From positions 1,396,627-1,460,626 of the forward strand of contig JAESIW010000115.1 of assembly GCA_016802295.1 (NCBI GenBank): a stretch of DNA of 64,000 bases, in the 5' to 3' direction. Of the stretch, positions 33,655 to 44,972 are shown piece by piece. A model generated the notes under the pieces. The model worked only from the letters and a program-made list of their open reading frames with translations, was not told the DNA's origin and did no database searches. Source of the DNA: Brachionus rotundiformis (lineage: Eukaryota; Rotifera; Eurotatoria; Ploima; Brachionidae). The position numbers and the translations under genes are program-made. Numbering within the stretch: the stretch's first letter is position 1; every line of letters begins with the position of its first letter.

Positions 33655-36274
33655 ATGAACAGTGATGTAAGAGACATTCTTGAAATTGGTGAGCAAAATC
33701 AACCAAAACAAAACAAAAAAGTAAAATTTTCAAAAATCTTTAAATAAAATTAGGTTTTAATTGAAAAAAAAAAGAAAAAATCCAAGCGCTTAACAGATTC
33801 AATTAAAAGACCCCAAGGTGTTCATAGAGAAGTATGGGGTCTGATGAGTAAGGATGATCCTGATCAACCACCTTTAATTCCTGCTGAAGAACCAAAGCTT
33901 TACAAACACCCGAAAGCCAAACTGAGATATGGTGTACGCAAGTGGCACTGGATAGAATTCAAAAACCCAGCCAGGACTGATTCAGCAACTTTTTGTCACT
34001 GGAGATGTGCCACTGACGATCCAGACAAAGAATACCCTTTCGCTAAATACAACAAAAAAGTCCAGCTATGCTCGTACACAGACTCAGAGTATGCTTCTTA
34101 TTTAAAAGATGAGAATTGGACAAAAGAGGAAACCGATTATCTGTTCGAACTTTGCCAATTGTATGATTTGAGATTTTTTTTGGTAAACGATCGCTGGGAT
34201 CCTGGAAAGTTCCAAGGCAAGAACAGAACTATTGATGAGCTTAAAGACAGGTACTATAAAGTCACAGGTATCATACAAAAAATTCGTGGGGTTGATGAAT
34301 CAAAAATATATGTTTTTGACGTGGAACACGAGCAAAAACGTAGAGAACAACTGGAAAAATTGTTCAACCGTACCAAAGAACAAGTTGAGGAAGAAATTTA
34401 TTTGGTTGAAGAGCTTAAAAAAATAGAGGTACGCAAAAAAGAAAGGGAAAAAAAACAACAAGATGTATCAAAGCTTTTGACCGCTGCTGGCGATTTGGAA
34501 ATGTCCAAGAATCTAAACAATATTCCTAAAACTAAACAAATTGAAAGCAAATCCAGCAATAGTTTGTCCAAGCCATCCAAACTCAAGCAAAGAAAAAATT
34601 CAGTCAATTCAAATGATGGTTCAATAAGTGTTGTAACTGGCAACAAATCAACCAAATCAGAAAACCTTGTTTCACCATCATCTGTCACATCAAGTGCTCC
34701 CGACTCTAAATCATCTAAAAAATCAATAGTTTTAAAAGTAATTTAATAAAAATAATAAGTTTTTATTTTAAACAAATTTAAAGCAAATTTCGGAATCGAC
34801 TGGAATCAAATTTCCTGATAACAAAGTTTCAGGTGTATCGCTTAGAAGTTCAAGAACTAAGCTACCACAATCTGTGGGCTTGAAGAAAATAAAGGCTATA
34901 GAACAGTTATTGGATGAATTACAAATCGAGCATAAGCCTATAGCTACTGATAGTGTTTGTGAAAAATTTAATGAATTAAGATCTGATATTGTGTTATTAT
35001 ATGAACTACAGCAGGCTTTGACTAGTTGTGAATATGAATTACAAACATTAAAGCACAGATACATGCCAATTTTAACTTCCAAGGTAATTAAATTAGAATT
35101 AATTTTAAAATTTTTTTTTATCGAAAATTTAGTAGTTAATTTATGTAAGAAAAAAGTTAAAAATACAATTTTATTTCTGTTAAATTTGAAATAAAGTTGC
35201 AGCACCATGCTTACAAGACCAGTTTTTGATTCTTAAAAAAGTTATAAAAATATGGTTTGTTTTATTCTATTGTACCAAATTTTATAAAACTTAGTTAACT
35301 TAATATGATAAAATTTTTTGTTGTTGGTTGTCTTACCTTTTTCCGCCCTTGTCCAAGACACCAAATCATTCATTTTATTCTTGATACATTGGCTCATTGG
35401 TTCTGATCTCGTTTTTCTGTATAGCTCATCACTTGACAATTTTTCAGGCCAGTGTATCCCAAGAATCTTTCTCAGGCTACCAGCGTGAAAAGTATTCAGG
35501 CTTTTCCCATCAAACTCAGAAACTCCCCAACACTCGCTTACGTAGATCAGTAGAGCTTTTACTAAAGTATCTTTTTTTGTTTTCTTATCGTAGCACTTAG
35601 ATTTACAGACTAGTTTAAGTCTGGCAAATTCTCATTTTATTTTTGTAAGTCTATTCTTAATATCTTTAAGCGCTCTTTTTGATTCTCTTATGGTTCATCC
35701 TAGGTGAATTGACTCACATACTCAATTTTTTTACCATCAAATCCTGCATTTTCATATGCATTTCTCTACATAAAGCATTTACGGTACAATTTTTTAACTT
35801 TTTTAAGAAAAAAATATATAAGAATATGGTTTGTTTTGTTTTACTGTACCAAGTTTTAGAAAATCTTCAATGTTCAATATGATAAATTTATTCTTCTTTT
35901 TGCTTTTGAAAAAAAAAGAAAAATTATTTTATATTAAATTTTTCTTATTAATTATAAATTTTTTAAATGCTTTAGATTTTTTTTTCATTCCTAAATTTAT
36001 TTTTTATATAAAGAATGTTGATATGACTCTATTTGAAACAACTGAAACTAATTCTGCTTTGCTAAATACACTTAATTCAGCAAATACTCCTCAGAAAAGA
36101 ATTTCGGAAATATTCGATGTATCAATTACACCAGGATCGGCACCAATGGTAGTTTTATTAAATTTTATTTAATTAAATATAAATGTAATATTTTTTTCAA
36201 AGGAGAGAAGAAGAAAAGCAGCTCTGAATCAAACAAACTTAATGAAAAGGTTAAGAGGACGTAATGCATCTTAA
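33655..36274 (+). CDS. DMAP1: DNA methyltransferase 1-associated protein 1
   Basis: Five exons join in frame into about 518 residues: 33655-33720, 33754-34737, 34784-35083, 36014-36148, 36203-36274. The N-terminal part begins MNSDVRDILEIG and has the conserved RPQGVHREVWGL. The SANT/Myb-like domain follows (NWTKEETDYLFELCQLYDLRF, then LKDRYYKV), then a long charged helix. The DMAP1-specific C-terminal domain reads EKFNELRSDIVLLYELQQAL, CEYELQTLKHR. DMAP1 is a subunit of the TIP60/NuA4 and SRCAP chromatin complexes. The last two exons hold the basic tail (TPGSAPM, then ERRRKAAL). Intron 3 is 930 bases and contains a LINE fragment in antisense. The Ser/Lys-rich insert at residues 230-315 is lineage-specific. 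Confidence 0.92.
35231..35890 (-). mobile_element. LINE reverse-transcriptase tail inside DMAP1 intron 3
   Basis: On the minus strand, about 35590-35340 reads as the end of a non-LTR retrotransposon polymerase: SECWGVSEFDGKSLNTFHAG, then LRKILGIHWPEKLSSDELYR, the usual region just after the RT domain. It is antisense to DMAP1. The segment lies between two imperfect direct repeats of about 85 bases (35231-35315 and 35801-35890, both containing TATGGTTTGTTTT and TGTACCAA). The upstream RT is missing or decayed. Confidence 0.7.
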
Positions 36275-36762
36275 TATCGATATTTTTTTTGTATATAATA
36301 TTTGTTAATAAAATTGGATGATTAAATAAATGTTTGATCTTTTTAGATATTTTAAATTTACCATCTTCTTGATATTATGAATTTCAAAAGAAAAAAAAAA
36401 CAAAAATTCTTCCTTTTTTGATGAATCAAAATTTCCTAAAATAAAATATTTTTAAAAGAAATACTGCGACATAGTGGGACATATTTAGTTGGATTTTTTT
36501 ACCAAAAATAAAAACTTTTTTCTTTTTTAGGTAAACAAAATCAATTTTCAGTTTAAGTCTTATTAAAGTTTTACTCATTGTCTTTTATTTACATCAGAAA
36601 AATTATTATAGGTAAAAAGATACAACAAACAAGTCAAATTTACTGATGAGGATCAAAAACTAAAAACTAAAAATGTAATGATAAGTCTTGAATTTTATTA
36701 GAAAATATAAAAAAATTTAAATATAAAAGATAAATAAGATCATGGTAAAAAATTGAATATAT
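36275..36762. other. Intergenic DNA with a dispersed repeat
   Basis: 36361-36484 resembles 46461-46570 (shared TTCTTGATA...TGAATTTCAAAA, ACAAAAATTCTT and ATACTG...ACATAGTG). A short open block at 36613-36700 after TATAG (VKRYNKQVKFTDEDQKL) could be an unassigned exon, but no partner is seen. Confidence 0.4.
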
Positions 36763-38073
36763 TTAGTTATTGTTAATTTTAGAATTGAGTAATTTGATAC
36801 TTTTTTTTAATTTATTTATATTATCTCCTAAAAATTCTACAATTTTTTCTCCGTTGAAAAACAACTCAAAATATGGAATATTAGTGATATGACTTATTTC
36901 ATCAGCCATTTGTATTTTCGCTTTATCTAGATTTACCTGAAAAAATTTTATATTACCATTTTGCATTGCTAAATTTTCCAAAATTGGTTGGATTAAGATT
37001 GATGGTCGGCACCAATCAGCAGAATAATGGACCAATGAAGCTCCACTCAAAATTTCTCTAAATTCTTCAGATGAATTTACGTGCATTATGATTTTATTTT
37101 TTTCTTCCTTATCTTTATTTAATAACTCATCATTTTTATCGTTTTCATAATCATCTGACCCAGTAAGTTTCAATGATTTCAATAAGTCCACAGCCTCTTC
37201 TAATTTAGACTTATCTGCCCCGCAATATTGCTGCACTTTTTTTCCATTTTTGAACAGATCGAAATGTGGTGTAGCACAAACATGGTCTAGCTCGGTTAGC
37301 ATTTTTTCTTTTGCATCTTGTACATAAATTTTCAAGAAGTTAATATCAGGATTTTGTTCTGCCAATAAATCAAAATGATGTCCTACATAAACCGAAAGAT
37401 CACAAGAAGGATCATGAATATTTACCAAAGAAACATTCTTTGAAATAAGTTCTTTATATTGCTCAATATCTGATACAGTAATTATAAATTTGTTTATATT
37501 TTCCAATTGATCACTTTTGTCATTTTCATTCAATTCTTTTATATTTTTTTGTTCTGAATTTGAGATATCTTCCTCCAATTCATTTTCTTCTAATTGCCCA
37601 ACTTCTTCACCAGACTCCAATTTACTTTCTAGAATATTTTGATCAGCTTCAAATTCACCATTATGGAAAATATTTTTTGTATCTTGATCAGATTGCGATG
37701 CATATAAATTGTCCATACTTATGAGACTGGTATTCTGAGTTTGTAAAGATTTTTCGATGAAAATTTTCAATTGATCTGCTTTGGAACCAGAATACTCTCC
37801 AAGTTTTTTGCCATTTTGGAATAAATCAAAATGAGGTACATTGCATACATGTTCTATTAAATCTGGCATTTTTTCTTCAGCTTCATCCAGATCAATTTTT
37901 AAAAATTTTATATTTGAATATTCTTTTGTAATTTTTGTTAAAGGTGATTCAAAAAAACGACAAGCTCCACACCATGATGCAGTAATGTTTACTATGACTA
38001 TGCCGTCACCAATTGACTTCTCAAATTCGTCCAAGCAGCAAACCTTGGTTATTCTATTTGATTTTTCACTCAT
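36763..38073 (-). CDS. Three-domain thioredoxin-like protein
   Basis: A single exon of 436 residues with three thioredoxin folds. Domain 1 (about 1-111) has a CxxC site, SWCGACRFF (Cys35/Cys38), and the cis-Pro motif CNVPHFDLFQNGKK. An acidic linker (about 112-190) follows. Domain 2 (about 190-300) has lost the site (DPSCDLSVY) but keeps CATPHFDLFKNGKK. Domain 3 (about 325-436) has DWCRPSILI, one Cys only, and TNIPYFELFFNGEK. The first domain is very close to the single-domain thioredoxin at 38659-38991 (shared EYSNIKFLKIDLDEAEE), so the genes are local duplicates. Domain 1 can be redox-active; domains 2 and 3 look structural or client-binding. There is no signal peptide, so it is cytosolic or nuclear. 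No close family is known to me. Confidence 0.88.
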   Translation of the reverse strand: MSEKSNRITKVCCLDEFEKSIGDGIVIVNITASWCGACRFFESPLTKITKEYSNIKFLKIDLDEAEEKMPDLIEHVCNVPHFDLFQNGKKLGEYSGSKADQLKIFIEKSLQTQNTSLISMDNLYASQSDQDTKNIFHNGEFEADQNILESKLESGEEVGQLEENELEEDISNSEQKNIKELNENDKSDQLENINKFIITVSDIEQYKELISKNVSLVNIHDPSCDLSVYVGHHFDLLAEQNPDINFLKIYVQDAKEKMLTELDHVCATPHFDLFKNGKKVQQYCGADKSKLEEAVDLLKSLKLTGSDDYENDKNDELLNKDKEEKNKIIMHVNSSEEFREILSGASLVHYSADWCRPSILIQPILENLAMQNGNIKFFQVNLDKAKIQMADEISHITNIPYFELFFNGEKIVEFLGDNINKLKKSIKLLNSKINNN

Positions 38074-38658
38074 TTTTTGAATTTTTTTCAGATTTTGCCT
38101 AAATTTAATACTCTAAATTAGATTATTTGTTAACACCATATATGTGTAAATAATTTATTTTAAAATAAATGTTTTTTTTTTTAATGGATTCATCCTTTTG
38201 TATAATAAAAATAGGATATCCTAAAGATTGAATTTTAAAAAATAACAAAAAACAAGATGACTTGAAATTAATTATTGATTTATCGTCAAAAAAATAATTA
38301 GCCTTGCAAAAATAAACATTCAATTTGAAACATTTATTTTTAATATTTTTAAAATGATTTAATCGATCTGTCAAAAATCACAATAGTTTTTAAATTAAAA
38401 AATTTCCATTTTTCTAGTCTTTGTAGAGTAATAATTCATATTTCCAAGATAGTTTAAATTTTTAAAATAAATTAAATATTAAATAATTCAATTAAAATTG
38501 AACATCAAATAATTTATTTATTAAAAAATCTACTTAAAACAAAATATAAACATAAAATATTGATTAAAGTATAAAGCATACAAAAAACATATCTATTAAA
38601 AATAATTAGATAATTTTTTAAAAATAAAATATCTGATGAAATTTTAAATAGTCTTTTT
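38074..38658. other. Spacer between the two thioredoxin genes
   Basis: AT-rich. The open frame at 38123-38374 on the minus strand is low-complexity and not supported as a gene. Confidence 0.5.
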
Positions 38659-38991
38659 TTATGGCTTTAATTGTTCAATAGCATTTCTTAATTGATCGGC
38701 TTTTGACCCAGAATAATCACCAACTATTACACCATTATGGTAAAAATCAAAATGTGGTACGGTACATACATGTTCAACTACATCTGGCATTGATTCTTCA
38801 GCTTCGTCCAGATCAATTTTTAAAAATTTTATATTAGAATACTCTTTAGACAATTTAACTACATTTGGTTCAAAATACCGACAAACTCCACACCACGTAG
38901 CCGAAACAATAACAACACTGAAGCCTTTCGATGTTATCTCTTCGAATTCACTAAAATCCGATATTTTAGCAATTTTTGGCTTTTGGTTCAT
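38659..38991 (-). CDS. Thioredoxin
   Basis: A single exon of 110 residues, the usual length of thioredoxin. The active site is ATWCGVCRYF (Cys34 and Cys37), with Val in place of the usual Pro in WCGPC. The cis-Pro loop reads CTVPHFDFYHNG, and GDYSGSKADQL closes the fold. It should reduce protein disulfides in the cytosol using thioredoxin reductase; the WCGVC variant is expected to shift the redox potential somewhat. It lies directly upstream of, and on the same strand as, the three-domain paralogue, which shares long identical stretches with it. Confidence 0.9.
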   Translation of the reverse strand: MNQKPKIAKISDFSEFEEITSKGFSVVIVSATWCGVCRYFEPNVVKLSKEYSNIKFLKIDLDEAEESMPDVVEHVCTVPHFDFYHNGVIVGDYSGSKADQLRNAIEQLKP

Positions 38992-39484
38992 GTTTTAAGC
39001 TTTTGATTAAAAATTTTTTTATCAAAATAATATTTTTTATACTAGAATGATATTAAATAATTTTTTCTTTTTTTAAATTATTAAACGGATATCCTAAATT
39101 CAAACAAACATTTAAAAAATTTGAAAAATTAACTTAAAAAAATTGTTCCCAATTTACTAAATGTAGTATTAAATGAATGAAAATGGTATTCATATACTTG
39201 AGTGGATAATTTACTTGAGAGATTTATTAAAATTAAAAAAAATCAAATTTTAAAATCAATTTCCTAAACAATTACCAATAATTGTTTTAAAATTTTATGT
39301 AACAATTACTATGCATTTTCTGCTGAACTGATCGACTTCTTAATATTATATGTTTACCATTAGATGTTTTATTTATTACTTTTAATTAGTTAAATCCCAC
39401 GAAAATCAATATTTTTTCACATAAATTATGTCGCAGCGACAAAGATTTTAAATTAATTGAATTATTTCTTGTAATCGGACCATA
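38992..39484. other. AT-rich intergenic DNA between divergent genes
   Basis: It lies between the thioredoxin start (-) and the MCFD2-like start (+). It probably contains both promoters; no site is definable. Confidence 0.45.
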
Positions 39485-40142
39485 ATGAACGTAATTTTAG
39501 TGTTTTTGGTGGCTCAGTTAGTACCATATAGCCAAGCACATGGTCATGGTCATTCTAATCAAAGACCTCAAATGCACAATTCTAAAATGGCTCAGGATAT
39601 TGAGTATGTTAATGATTATATTAATTGGATTTTTATTTATCTAATAATTTTTAGCCATATTACTGAACACTTGAAAGAAAAAATTGATCTAAAAAAAGAA
39701 TTATCTCCTGAAGAGATAGAATTTTTTTATTTCATGTAAGTAATATAATTAATTTAAGAATCTAATTATTAAAATTATTAAATCGTCAACAGGGAACATG
39801 ATTTTAATAATGATTCACGTTTAGACGGACTGGAAATTTTATCGGCCATAAAACATTCAGACTTTGCCAATGACTTAAAAGTTGAAACCCACAGTATGAG
39901 CAAAGATAAAATGAGAGAAGCGTTCGATATGGAAATTAAGTATTATACAGGTTTAATATATTAAGTTGAAAAAAAATTTAATTTTAAAGTAGTAATAATT
40001 TTTTTCAGACATAATTGATGAAATACTGAGAGAGGATGATTTTAACAATGATGGATATCTATCTTATATTGAATATTCGCTTGCTAGACAAAGAGATGAG
40101 ATTGAAGAAGATAGAGAAAAAAATAAAAAATCAAAACTCTGA
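39485..40142 (+). CDS. MCFD2-like EF-hand secretory-pathway protein
   Basis: Four exons (39485-39603, 39655-39735, 39793-39950, 40009-40142) give 163 residues. It opens with a signal peptide (MNVILVFLVAQLVPYSQAHG) and a His/Gly segment. The block DHITEHLKEKI and the spacing to the EF-hands resemble MCFD2 (EHIMEHLEGVI in human). Two EF loops are present: DFNNDSRLDGLE and DFNNDGYLSYIE; the latter keeps the D-x-N-x-D pattern. MCFD2 partners with LMAN1/ERGIC-53 to carry glycoproteins from ER to Golgi. CGREF1-type EF-hand proteins are an alternative. A C-terminal Lys/Glu-rich tail extends past the usual MCFD2 end. Confidence 0.75.
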
Positions 40143-40342
40143 ATTAGAATAAATTATTGTATTTTGAGTACTATTAAATATTTAAAAAATAAATAAAAAA
40201 TATCGATGTTTTTAATTTTTAAAATTTAAAAAATTTATTTCAGAAAAAAATTCTCTAAGTACATTCCTGAGGATTTTTATGGTGATCAAAATTAATTTAA
40301 TTTTGGAATTCTGGAAAAAATGTCTATTTTTTTTTTAAATTT
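40143..40342. other. Gap between convergent MCFD2-like and RIOX1
   Basis: A 200-base spacer. It contains a small open block after TTTCAG at 40244 (KKFSKYIPEDFYGDQN then stop) that looks like a terminal exon but has no obvious in-phase donor upstream. Confidence 0.4.
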
Positions 40343-42740
40343 TTATTCTGAGTCTTGAGAATCATCTGAATCTTCACCGCTCTGGTTATTGCTAACTTCC
40401 CCAGTTTCGGCATTTTGGTCATAATCCTCTGAATTAAATCCATCTTCATCATGTTCCTCCTCCTCCTCTATTTCGTCTATGGTTTCTTCTTCTTTAAAAT
40501 AATTCTTGGAAAACGATATTTCGTTTTCTTCTTCGGACTCGGTCTCTGAGGTTTCCTCATGGTCACATTGCAAAGGCTCACCAGTTACCACAAGACCTTT
40601 ATCGTATAAACATTGAACAACTGATATCTAAAAAAAAAAACTAAGCTGATAAATTGTTGAATTGCCATTACTTTTTCTTCGATCGAGTCCAATGGAAGTT
40701 CTTCCACGGTGACATATTTTGGATAAAATCTTATCAAATGTTCAATAGCTGGCGCTACTTCACTGTCAACCTCCAAATATTGAGCCTCTTTTTCACACCA
40801 AACTTTGGCATTATCCAAATTATGGTAGACAAAACAAGAATTTTCTTCTACAACAAGTCTAATACAATTTCTACGTATTAATTTTATAGAAGTATCTGGT
40901 TCAATTTCAGTAATATTTTCGACTTTGTTTTTCTTGCTGTTCCATTTTTCACCATGGTTATGAATGCTTCTCGATTTTTCATCTTCGGTGAAGCATGGTG
41001 GAAGCGATTGATGAATAAAATCTTTCGCCATTTGATCCACAGCAGCGTCAATTGGCAAATATTTCACCAACTCTTTAATTAACATTGAAGTCTTATTTCT
41101 AAACTTAGTCTGGTTTTCACTCTCCTTCAAAAATAATTAATCTAATTTTAATTTTAATATGGTAACTAATTACTTGATCCTCGAAAGCTACTCCGTTATT
41201 TATTAAATAATCTATTGGCAGTCCTTTACGGAACTCGACATTCTCTTGCATTGCTATTTCAATAGCACCCGGTAAAAGCTTAATAATATTATTAAAATAA
41301 AATAAATTATTAATTAATGAACCAACTTTGGACAAAAAGTCTCCCCAACTATTTTTTTGATATGTTGATACAGTTATATGTAAAGAATGGATTTCATCGC
41401 AAGCATTTGCCTGGTGAATGTATCCCCGTGGAAAGTAAATTAAATCTCCAGCCTCCAAAATTACGTCTATAATGGGATCATTAAGATCTGATTGTGAGTA
41501 ATTAGGGCTTGAAATTCGAGGCAGAACTTCGTTTTCATTCATCGGTTTGTATACTCTCCATCTTTTTTTTCCTTCTAATTGGAGAACAAATGCCTCAATG
41601 TCATCGTAATGAGGTGCAAAGCCTTGGGTGCCAGCAGGAGTCAAATACCTAGTTTCAAAATTTATTTTAAATTTGGATTACCAAGTTTTTTCTTACATAT
41701 TAGATCCAACACAGCAACCAAAAAGTTCTTGCAAGACAGATAAATATTTCCAAACATTACGGGAATAAGTTGCTGGATTTAGCAAGCGAATAGAGCATCC
41801 CTGTTGAAAAAAGTCCCAAACTCTATTGGCAAAAGTTAATGGCAATAATTAAAATAGTTAAATTGTACAATGGTGCATATGCTCGTCCTTCAGGATTATG
41901 TTTTTTCTTTTCCTCATTTGTATATGTGACCACATCAATATTGGTAGTAAACTCAAGACAATGCTATATAAAAAAATTATCAATTTATCAAAAACTAAAA
42001 ATATTTTCACATTTCGAAGTATCCAATCGAACTCTTCACAACTGAACCAACTTTTGTAATAGTTATCTTTGTTTCGTTTGATCAACATTGGCTTCTTTTC
42101 CCAATAATTACTAAAATAGCCAAAAATAAAAAAAAAATTAATAAAAAATTTGAATAAATTTACCTGAAAAAATCTTTAATTTTAACTGGAGCTATAATTC
42201 TTTTAAATAAATTAGTCGCCTCTTGTCTACTATCAAACATGACAGGTTCATACTCAGCTTGATCATCTTCAAAATCAATTATTTCATAAGTTTTGTCAGG
42301 TTTATTTTTAATTTTTTTATTTTTCTAAAGAATATTTTAAAAAAAATCAAAATTTAAATTATTAACCATACTTTGATTGGTTTTTGTGAAATAGACTTGT
42401 CTTTTTTTATTTTCTCATCTTGTTTGTTTAACTTTTTCTTAGTTTTTTTTTTCTTATTTTTTTCCAAACTTGTACCATCTTTCAGAGTCTTAAACTCTTT
42501 GGATGCGGCTTCTTTACCATTTGAGAATAGTCCAATACTTTCGCTCAATTTGGAAGAGGAAATATTAGAGAATTTCTTTTTCATTTTTTTGGCATCTTTG
42601 CTCTGATTTGCCTTTTTTAAAATTCCTTCTAATTTGGTCTTTGAATGACCATTTGGCTCAACTCTTTTTGTCACTTTTAAAAGTGATTCTTCAGGATTTT
42701 CAGCATAAACTGAAAACGCCGATTTACGTTTAGCAGACAT
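40343..42740 (-). CDS. RIOX1: Ribosomal oxygenase 1 / NO66, JmjC domain
   Basis: It reads from ATG at 42740 to a stop at 40343 through roughly eight exons. The first exon (residues 1-125) is Lys-rich and probably carries nuclear/nucleolar signals. The catalytic cupin part includes NYWEKKPMLIKR, then LTPAGTQGFAPHYDDIEAFV with the HxD metal ligands and GDLIYFPRGYIHQA with the distal His, separated by LEGKKRWRVY. The C-terminal winged-helix-like region runs through LIRRNCIRLVVEE and FYPKYVTVEELP. RIOX1 hydroxylates a His of ribosomal protein uL2 (RPL8) using Fe(II) and 2-oxoglutarate. The protein ends in a long acidic Glu/Asp/Ser tail (40343-40560) that I do not recall in vertebrate RIOX1. One intron (about 48 bases at 41281-41328) has no stop and is a multiple of three. 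Confidence 0.9.
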
Positions 42741-42878
42741 CTTTATTTAAATTGTTTACTATTTTAATATATATCTCTTTTTTATTCCGGGAAGTTTACA
42801 TCCAGGTAATAATTAAAAAAAGTAATAATATCACATTAAAAATTTATTTAACTAATAATCTCAAAAAACTAAATTTTG
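42741..42878. other. Short spacer between ABCB10 stop and RIOX1 start
   Basis: 138 bases between two genes on the same strand. Too short and AT-rich to show defined promoter elements. Confidence 0.5.
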
Positions 42879-44970
42879 TTAATTAGGGTTTGTTTTTATT
42901 GTTTGCCGAGAAACTAATTCTTTAAACAGGCCATTTTCGCTCTGGGTCAAGCTTTCATAAGTTCCTATCTCAGAAATCCTGCCTTTATCTATAACAGCGA
43001 TTAGATCAGCATTTTTAATGGTCGATAGTCTATGAGCTATGACAATAACGGTTCTATTAACCATTATTCTTTCCAAAGCTTCTTGCACTAAAAACTCTGA
43101 AGCCGAATCTAGGGCGCTAGTTGCTTCGTCTAAAAGCAAAATTTCAGGATTCTTTAAAATAGCTCTTGCCAAGGCGATTCTTTGCTTTTGACCACCACTT
43201 AGGTTCAAACCTCTTTCGCCAACTAAAGTATCAAATTTGTCTGGAAACTGTTGTATAAAAGTCAGCGCATTTGCTTTTTCAGCTGCTTGGTAAATTTGTT
43301 CAGAAGTAATTTTTTCTGGATTTGGTACTCCATAAGCTATGTTGTCTCTAATCGACATAGAAAATAGAGCCGGTTCTTGTGGTACTGTTCCAATATGATT
43401 TCTTAGCCATACTTGAGACATCAACTTAATATCATGATTGTCAATTTTTACTGAGCCTTCCTCAGGATCATACAATCTTAAAAGCAGTGAAGCTAGAGTG
43501 CTTTTTCCGCTACCACTTTGGCCAACCACAGCACAAACCTTGCCTCCTGGAATGACTAAATCTAGGTTTTTAAAAATTGGCTGATCTTTTCTAGTTGGAT
43601 AGGCAAAAGATACATTTTCAAATTTTATATCTTTTTTGAATATTCCACTATTTATATCTTCTTTATTTGCAGTCAAAATTGGTATTTCTGACTTTCGATC
43701 AATAATTTCCCAAATGCGAGTGCTGGCTCCTATACCCCTCATTAGTTCGGTGTAAAATGAACTGATCCCAGACATGGATATGCCAACCCAAGCCGAATAT
43801 ATCATGAAAGCAGACAAATCTCCTACAGTCATTGCTTGCTCAGTGATACATACTCCACCATAATACAGAACTGAAAGAATAATTAAGTTTCCAGATAGAC
43901 CAGTTGTTCCAAAAAAAACTCCATTGGCAAACGATTCCTTATACTTCATGTTCAATACATCATGAATACTTTTTGAATAAGAGCCAATCTCATTATCCTC
44001 TTGAGCAAATGCTCGTACGGTTCGAATGTTGCTTAGCTTTTCTTCAGCAACCTATATAACAAATAATTATTCAATTTGTTTTTAACTATAATAAATTTTA
44101 ATTACATCAGTAGCCGATGCTAGGACATCTTGGACTTTTTTAGATATTTTCTTGATATATCTTCCGAAGATGATAGCAAAAACAGTGACTGCCGGAACAA
44201 TACTTAGACCATAAGCCGAAAGCTGAGGTGACATGTAGAGCATCATTCCAATACCAGCTGAGGCTTGAATAGCTGATCGTAAGCCATCACTTAAATTTTG
44301 AGAAATACTCAATCCGACCACTTCGGAATCAGTTGACAGTCTGTTAACCAGCTCTCCTGTTTTAGTCTTGTCAAAAAATGCCATGTCTTGATACATTATT
44401 GACTGAAATAGGTTTTGTCTCAAACGAGTAACAATTCTTTGTCCAGACGCTCTAATTACATATACTCTACCAAAATTGGCAAATGCACCTATCAAGAATA
44501 TAACTCCCATGATTAGGGTCATTTTTTTCAAATTTTCTCTCATCTCTTCTTTATCTCCTACTTGAATAAAATCAACCAACTTCCCGATACAAAATGGAAC
44601 TGCCATGGTAACACCACTGGAAATTGTCAATAGTACAATTGCAACTGATAAATAGAATTAAAACAACTTTTATTTTTTTTTAATAAATCTTTATTTAATA
44701 AATACTTGCTAAATTTGTTTTTTCAGGCCTAGCTAAAGATAATAAGCGTCTAATCTCACTTTTTTTTATCTTCTTGATACCTTGATTTTTGGCTGATGAT
44801 TTTACATTTCTTACAAACGAGGTAAAAAAGTTTAAACTATTCTTATTTGGTTTTGTTAATAACTGAGTATGTAAAATTTTTAAATTTTGATAAATTGGAA
44901 TGAATTTTTTTCTTTTACATGAGTTGATAATAAAATTAAAATGGTTTAAATTTTTAAATCCAACCAGCAT
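42879..44970 (-). CDS. ABCB10: Mitochondrial ABC transporter, ABCB10 type
   Basis: Three exons join in frame. The N-terminus is basic and Ser/Asn-rich without acidic residues for about 50 residues, a likely mitochondrial targeting signal. The transmembrane domain includes SSGVTMAVPFCIGKLVDF, RIVTRLRQNLFQSIMYQDMA and FFDKTKTGELVNRLSTDSEV. The nucleotide-binding domain has all motifs: Walker A GQSGSGKST, Q-loop VPQEPALFS, signature LSGGQKQR, Walker B ILLLDEATS, H-loop AHRLST. It is a half-transporter of the mitochondrial inner membrane, expected to homodimerise, with roles in heme synthesis and biliverdin export. Its ATG sits two bases after the MED30 stop, with no visible promoter, poly(A) signal or T-rich splice acceptor in between. 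Confidence 0.92.
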
Positions 44971-44972
44971 TT

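Noticed and set aside
38123..38374. 83-codon open frame between the thioredoxin genes.
   Set aside because: Composition is that of AT-rich spacer, with no motif or homology visible.
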